25,600 nt of DNA from Gryganskiella cystojenkinii (lineage: Eukaryota > Mortierellomycota > Mortierellomycetes > Mortierellales > Mortierellaceae), in assembly GCA_015852425.1 (NCBI GenBank), contig JAAAIG010000572.1:1-25600 (forward strand), read 5' to 3'. Made by a program: the position numbers and the translations under genes. Below the pieces are notes generated by a model, which was not told where the DNA came from, did not search any database, and saw only the letters and a program-made list of their open reading frames with translations. Each line of letters opens with the position of its first letter. Positions within the stretch are counted from its first letter, which is position 1. Below, in pieces: positions 20,854-25,600 of the stretch.

Positions 20854-23800
20854 TTATGACCTGAACCCTGCTTTACGATGAACGGCTCTGAAGGCCAATG
20901 ATATGACTTTCTCACTGTCCTTGCCGATGGGTTCTGAGCGCAATACGCCTTGCTCCGAGTAGAGACACAATCTACCATCTTGGACTTGTAAAGACATGAC
21001 ATGACTGCAACTGTAAAGAAATAGATGGCTCACATAAAGACAAGCTATCTCATCTCCCGTTAGGTGTGGAAGTGAAATACAGAGTGAACGGCATTGACTC
21101 CGGAGAGTTTCTGAAACAGAACGTCTGACATCTTCGTCTTCATCCTTGAAAGCAGTAACAAGGGAGTGGATAGCTGATTCCTGCAACATAGACTGGTTGC
21201 CTAATGCCGATGCCGCGGAATACCTGACATCCTTCTCTTCGTCCTTGAGTGCAGCAGTGAGAGAGTAGATGGCTGATTCCGGTAACGTGGACTGCTTGCC
21301 AAATACTGATACTGCTGCCGACCTGACATCCTTATCTATATCCTTGAGTGCAGCAGTGAGGGACTGGATGGCTGATTCCGTCAATGTGGACTGCTTGCCA
21401 ATTACTGATACTGCTGCCGACCTGACCTCTTTCTCTTCGTGCTTGAGTGCAGCAATGAGGGAATGGATAGCTGATTCTGGCAATGTGGACTGCTTGCCTA
21501 ATGCCGACGCCGCGGAATACCTGACATCCTTATCGTCGTACTTGAGTGCAGCAGTGAGGGACTGGATGGCTGATTCCGGCCACGTGGACTGCTTACCAAA
21601 TACTGATACTGATGTCGACCTGACATCCTTCTCTTCATCCTTGAGTGCAGCAATGAGGGAGTGGACAGCTGATTCCGGCAACGTGGACTGCTTGCCTAAT
21701 GCCGATGCCGCGGAATACCTGACATCCTTCTCTTCGTCCTTGAGTGCAGCAATCAGGGACTGGATGGTTGATTCTGGCAACATAGACTGGCTGCCTAATG
21801 CTGATGCTGCTGCCGACCTGACATCCTTCTCTTCGTCCTTGAGTGCAGCAATGAGGGACTGGATGGTTGATTCCGACAACGTGGACTGCTTGCCTAATGC
21901 CGATGCTGCTGAAGACCTGACATCCTTATTTATATCCTTGAGCGCAGAAATAAGAGACTGGATGGCTGATTCAGGCAATGCGGACTTATTTCCTAATGCT
22001 GATGCTGCTGCCGACCTGACATCCTTCTCTTCGTCCTTGAGTGCAGCAATGAGAGACTGGATAGCTGATTCTGGCGACATGGACTGGCTACCTAATGCCG
22101 ATGCTGCTAAAGCCCTGACATCCTTCTCTTCATCCTCGAGTGCAGCAATGAGGGACAGGATGGCTGATTCTGGCAAAATAGACTGGCTGCCTAATGCTGA
22201 TGCTGCTGAATACCTGACATACTTATCTGTATCCTTGAGTGCATCAATGAGGGACTGGATGGCTGATTCTGGCAACATGGACTGCTTGCCAAATACTGAT
22301 ACTGCTGCCGATCTGACATCCTTATCTTTATCCTTGAGTGCAGCAGTGAGGGAGTGTATGGCTGATTCTGGCAACATGGACTTTTTGCCTAATGCCGATG
22401 CTGCTGAAGACCTGACATCCTTATCTTTATCCTTGAGTGCAGCAATGAGGGAGCGAATGGCTGATTCCGGTAACGTGGACTGTTTGCCTAATGCCGATGC
22501 TGCTAAATACCTGACATCCTCGTCTCCATCCTCGAGTGCATAAATGAGGGAGCGTATTGCTGATTCTGGCAACATAGACTGGCTGCCTAATGCTGATGCT
22601 GCTGAATACCCGACATACTTATCTTTGTCCTTGAGTGTGGCAATGAGGGACGGGATGGCTGATTCCGGCAACGTGGACCGCTTGCTAAATACTGATACTG
22701 CAGCCGACCTGACACCCTTATCTTTATCCTTGAGTGCAGCAATGAGGGACTGGATGACCGATTCCGGTAACGTGGACTGTCTGCCTAATGCTGATGCTGC
22801 TGAATACCTAACATATTCATCTTCATCTTTGAGTGCTGCGATGAGGGACTGGATGGCTGATTCCGGCAACACAGACCACTTGCTAAATACTGACACCGCT
22901 GCTGACCTGACATCCTTCTCTTCATCCTCGAGTGAAGCAATGAGGTACTGGATAGCCGATTCCGGCAACGCAGACTGCTTGCCTAATGCGGATGCTGCTG
23001 CCAACCTGACATCCCCATCTTCATCCTTGAGTGCAGCAATGAGGAACTGGATCCCAGAATCGGATATTGCAGGGCGAGCTTCCAAAGTATGTACGAGGGT
23101 AGTTTTCCACGAGCAAACTGAACCCAAAGTCTCAACCAGAGAGACCTCTGGGAATGAGAAATGACTACCTAGCATGCTTCTACTGTAGTCGTCATGTTGA
23201 CAGATTTGCATCTCAAAGCGCAGCCATTCCGTAAGCTCTGAGTCTAATGCCACCACGACCGCCGAGTCCAATCGAATACGAGCCTCACTCAGGCATAATG
23301 CTAATATCTGCTGATGGCGGCCCCCGATCAAATCGCGCGGTGCACCCTGCAAAAGTCCAAAGAAGTCGCTCAATGGCTCCCCTTCCAGCAATCCTGCCAC
23401 CATCGACCATACAATCTCATATTGAGGGTTGTATTTATGTTGATGAATAAATGCTGCCACTTGTTCCACGGTCATCATTCCGGTTGAGGGGCTTCGTTCT
23501 TTAAGGTGAAAATGGCGGACTATCCATGTTGCCGCGAAATATTCCTGAAAAGTCAGATGCAAAAAATGCCAGACTTGCCGAGAACCGCCGTTTCTGGAGT
23601 CCAGGTCCACATCTGTGGTATGCAAAAATGATGTCTGCTTCATGACTTCAACTAGTTGAGGAGGTAAAAGTCGACTCTTGTCTGCTGCATAGTCCTTGAG
23701 ATCCCTAAACGCACAGAGCAGGTCGTTCTGGTCGAATTCGATTTGGTGACTGTTGTTCATCCCTTTGAATGCGAGATACCCAAGATGTTGTAACTCGGTA

Positions 23801-25600
23801 GCCATCAGCTCATCAACATCCTCGGGTGACAATTGACTGATTTGTCGCTGTGTCAGATCCTTTCCTCCAGCAGTCTTCTTGAGCCGAAGTGCATCTTTAC
23901 ACCATAGATTCCGCACCATCAGTTGATACAGTCCTGTCATGGTGATCGACCGACCGTCGCTTGGAAGTGAATCCCAACTGAAGCAGATCACGTCAAGTTG
24001 TACAGGGATATTGACGAGTCCTTGAATCAATGGCGTTCGTTGAATAAAGTCCTGAACTGTCTCTGCTGCTTCAGGCTCGAGTACCTTGATCACGAAGTCT
24101 TTCACATTCTGTTGACTGAATCCAACAGTTTCGAGCTCCAGATCGATTGGCGGTAATAGTGTGCTGTCCAATCCAGAGGACCTTGAGGTGATGACGACAT
24201 GTTGTTGGCAAAGCAAAGTCTTCAAGAATGATTTGAAGGTCTTGCTTTCATCACCCTCATCATCCGTTACAATCTCATCCAGACCGTCCAAGACGAAGAG
24301 CACCTTGCCTTTTTGAGCGCAATCCGTAAGAGCGTGGGCCAATGCCGCCTGTTCTTGGTCAAAGTCTTGAGCGATAAAAACCTTCTCGCGGAATAGGTCC
24401 TCCAGAGTGCGGCTCTTAGACCCCCTGAGCTGACGCAAAGGAAGCCACAATACGAAGTCGAACAGATCCTTCCAGAGTCCATTCTGATGTACATGGACGA
24501 GTTTCTTACACAGCGTTGTTTTACCAATGCCTGCTCGTCCTTGCACCAGAATCCTTTTAGGGGCGTTCTCCAGTCCATCACGCAGCCTGCGCTTGTCAAA
24601 AAGATGTTCCAAAGGGATCAGTGCATTGGTATCCGTGTGTTTCACTCTTTCAAAGCTCGGGATCCGATGAAAGACTGCTGTCTTGTCCTTGAGATCTTTC
24701 TTTTCCTGGTGTCGATGTGCTGGAGCCTCAACAATCGCTAGATTGACAAAGCAAGTCTTTAGATCCAGCTCTTGTCCCGAGACTCTGAGGATAAAGAGGT
24801 CTGGTGCATGGTAGGTCTTGAGCGCGGACTGAATGTCATCGCGACTGGGCAGCCGAGGGAGATCTGGTAGATTCTCAATCTTTGCATGCCGGCGGTTCCG
24901 ATCCTGAACAGCCTTCAGCAGTGGTGTGGTATTCTCAGCTGGATCCTTAGACAGGATAATTCTCCAGGGTGGTAATGGTAGGTTTAAGATTGAAATCAGC
25001 GCTGTGTTCTGTTTTCCTATCTCCTCTAACAAGGTCTTGGCGGCTAGATAACAATTGAGAGTAGAAAACTGAAACATCAGGGCCAAGCATCTTTGATGAG
25101 TTATGATCCATAACATGGATATGGGGATGGCGCGTGAGATCGACATACCTGTAAACTGCGTGTCATTGGATACCACTTCGGTGAGAACGTCAAATATGAC
25201 CTGGTCAATCTCCTTCTGCGGATACCATATTCTGTCGGACCTATCCACCCTGCAGAGTGATCCAAGGAAAGCAACTGCGTTTCGCCGTGCAACCAGATCC
25301 CATTTGGTATCAGCCGCAAACTGTCCGAGCAACTGGCATATTCCCCACTGAAACATGAGTTGGTGTCGACATGGCGCGGTGGTGACCAGATCCTTGAACT
25401 GTACGAGCTTGCCAGTCTGTATATACGATTCTGCAGTGCGAACGGCGCGGTACCAGGCTCTCTTGAACTTTATACCTTCCTCCACTGTGAATGTGGGACT
25501 TTCACGGTCCTTGATCGCCTCCAAGGCATCCTTGAGAATCCTGGTGCCTCCTTCGCCTGCTTCATAAAGTCTCTCCAGACCCTCGAGCGCGTCTTTTATC
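20854..25600 (-). CDS. NACHT (STAND) ATPase with HEAT-like repeats, NLR-like; 5' end cut
   Basis: The frame is open to the right edge, so the N-terminus lies outside; about 1546 residues are present after removal of one intron (25044-25148). The first roughly 300 residues are a helical N-terminal region of the arm-like type seen in Mortierella-group NACHT proteins. The NACHT ATPase follows: P-loop GRAGIGKTT at 24514-24540 (about residues 319-327), Walker B VLFVLDGLDEI at 24271-24303 (about 398-408), sensor-like VVITSRSSG, then the HLTFQEYFAA motif that closes many NACHT modules. Next are 20 HEAT/PBS-lyase-like repeats and a complete C-terminal domain of about 78 residues starting near SLCISLPHLTGDEI. 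All nucleotide-binding motifs look intact. By family it should oligomerise on ligand sensing by the repeats; the ligand and output are unknown. The effector part may lie beyond the window. Confidence 0.9.
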   Translation of the reverse strand, partial: IKDALEGLERLYEAGEGGTRILKDALEAIKDRESPTFTVEEGIKFKRAWYRAVRTAESYIQTGKLVQFKDLVTTAPCRHQLMFQWGICQLLGQFAADTKWDLVARRNAVAFLGSLCRVDRSDRIWYPQKEIDQVIFDVLTEVVSNDTQFTGMSISRAIPISMLWIITHQRCLALMFQFSTLNCYLAAKTLLEEIGKQNTALISILNLPLPPWRIILSKDPAENTTPLLKAVQDRNRRHAKIENLPDLPRLPSRDDIQSALKTYHAPDLFILRVSGQELDLKTCFVNLAIVEAPAHRHQEKKDLKDKTAVFHRIPSFERVKHTDTNALIPLEHLFDKRRLRDGLENAPKRILVQGRAGIGKTTLCKKLVHVHQNGLWKDLFDFVLWLPLRQLRGSKSRTLEDLFREKVFIAQDFDQEQAALAHALTDCAQKGKVLFVLDGLDEIVTDDEGDESKTFKSFLKTLLCQQHVVITSRSSGLDSTLLPPIDLELETVGFSQQNVKDFVIKVLEPEAAETVQDFIQRTPLIQGLVNIPVQLDVICFSWDSLPSDGRSITMTGLYQLMVRNLWCKDALRLKKTAGGKDLTQRQISQLSPEDVDELMATELQHLGYLAFKGMNNSHQIEFDQNDLLCAFRDLKDYAADKSRLLPPQLVEVMKQTSFLHTTDVDLDSRNGGSRQVWHFLHLTFQEYFAATWIVRHFHLKERSPSTGMMTVEQVAAFIHQHKYNPQYEIVWSMVAGLLEGEPLSDFFGLLQGAPRDLIGGRHQQILALCLSEARIRLDSAVVVALDSELTEWLRFEMQICQHDDYSRSMLGSHFSFPEVSLVETLGSVCSWKTTLVHTLEARPAISDSGIQFLIAALKDEDGDVRLAAASALGKQSALPESAIQYLIASLEDEEKDVRSAAVSVFSKWSVLPESAIQSLIAALKDEDEYVRYSAASALGRQSTLPESVIQSLIAALKDKDKGVRSAAVSVFSKRSTLPESAIPSLIATLKDKDKYVGYSAASALGSQSMLPESAIRSLIYALEDGDEDVRYLAASALGKQSTLPESAIRSLIAALKDKDKDVRSSAASALGKKSMLPESAIHSLTAALKDKDKDVRSAAVSVFGKQSMLPESAIQSLIDALKDTDKYVRYSAASALGSQSILPESAILSLIAALEDEEKDVRALAASALGSQSMSPESAIQSLIAALKDEEKDVRSAAASALGNKSALPESAIQSLISALKDINKDVRSSAASALGKQSTLSESTIQSLIAALKDEEKDVRSAAASALGSQSMLPESTIQSLIAALKDEEKDVRYSAASALGKQSTLPESAVHSLIAALKDEEKDVRSTSVSVFGKQSTWPESAIQSLTAALKYDDKDVRYSAASALGKQSTLPESAIHSLIAALKHEEKEVRSAAVSVIGKQSTLTESAIQSLTAALKDIDKDVRSAAVSVFGKQSTLPESAIYSLTAALKDEEKDVRYSAASALGNQSMLQESAIHSLVTAFKDEDEDVRRSVSETLRSQCRSLCISLPHLTGDEIACLYVSHLFLYSCSHVMSLQVQDGRLCLYSEQGVLRSEPIGKDSEKVISLAFRAVHRKAGFRS
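21088..23067 (-). repeat. 20 x 99-bp tandem HEAT-like repeat array
   Basis: The array is 1980 bases, exactly 20 units of 99 with no indel. The 33-residue unit begins LPESAIQSLIAALKD and continues with a charged E/D/K turn, DVR, then either YSAASALGKQST or SAAVSVFGKQST. The first unit (ISDSGIQFL) and last unit (LQESAIHSLVTAF, ending in RSQCR) are the most diverged. The two types alternate at both ends (units 2-5 and 14-17 from the N-terminal side) and are mixed in the middle, indicating expansion partly by 198-bp pairs. Each unit is an antiparallel helix pair that would stack into a solenoid. Confidence 0.95.
25044..25148 (-). other. In-frame intron of the NACHT-HEAT gene
   Basis: The donor is GTATGT at 25148-25143 and the acceptor ends TATCTAG at 25044. 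Splicing joins ..NDTQFT to AAKTLLEEIGK in phase. The intron is 105 bases, a multiple of three, and has no stop in frame, so unspliced RNA would add 35 hydrophobic and basic residues. The ideal donor and the sudden change of amino-acid character argue that it is removed. Confidence 0.75.

Noticed and set aside
21088..23067. Regular repeats suggestive of a CRISPR array or satellite
   Set aside because: The units are contiguous, encode protein in one frame and have no spacers; they are HEAT-like coding repeats.

Overview
The window looks like nuclear DNA of a filamentous fungus, most likely an early-diverging Mucoromycota and probably of the Mortierella group. The gene families and architecture point this way: short GT..AG introns with fungal splice sites (GTAAGT, GTATGT, one TACTAATA branch site), long intergenic spacers, a NACHT ATPase joined to a HEAT-like repeat array, and a decayed F-box/leucine-rich-repeat gene. 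The NACHT and F-box/LRR families are known to be expanded in Mortierella-type genomes. The taxonomic call is inference; there is no rRNA or other marker here.

Layout from left to right. (1) Bases 1-1137: no supportable gene. (2) 1138-6491, minus: a five-exon gene for a single-pass membrane protein of about 1590 residues built of DUF3712-type beta modules, resembling the fungal vacuolar Tag1 family. (3) 6492-9224: intergenic, with a TATA box for the preceding gene. (4) 9225-10818, plus: an F-box/LRR pseudogene with several frame changes and stops. (5) 10907-12442, minus: an intact, intronless serine beta-lactamase-like hydrolase with a probable N-terminal membrane anchor. (6) 12443-13647: divergent intergenic region. 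(7) 13648-19266, plus: a three-exon gene for a roughly 1807-residue, mostly disordered Ser/Thr/Pro-rich protein with two polyglutamine tracts, not recognised. (8) 19543-20778, plus: a chain of six phase-compatible exons interrupted by two stop codons, read here as a decaying gene of unknown family. (9) 20854-25600, minus, running off the right edge: a STAND-type NACHT protein carrying an exact 20 x 99 bp array of HEAT-like repeats.

These are independent eukaryotic genes, not an operon. The most notable locus is the NACHT-HEAT gene. A nucleotide-switch ATPase with highly similar tandem repeats is the architecture of fungal NLR-like receptors, so a role in recognition or programmed response is the likely but unproven function. 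It sits tail to tail with the decayed six-exon gene. Two decayed genes near a repeat-rich NLR-like gene suggest fairly dynamic DNA, although I saw no transposon, RNA gene or CRISPR array.
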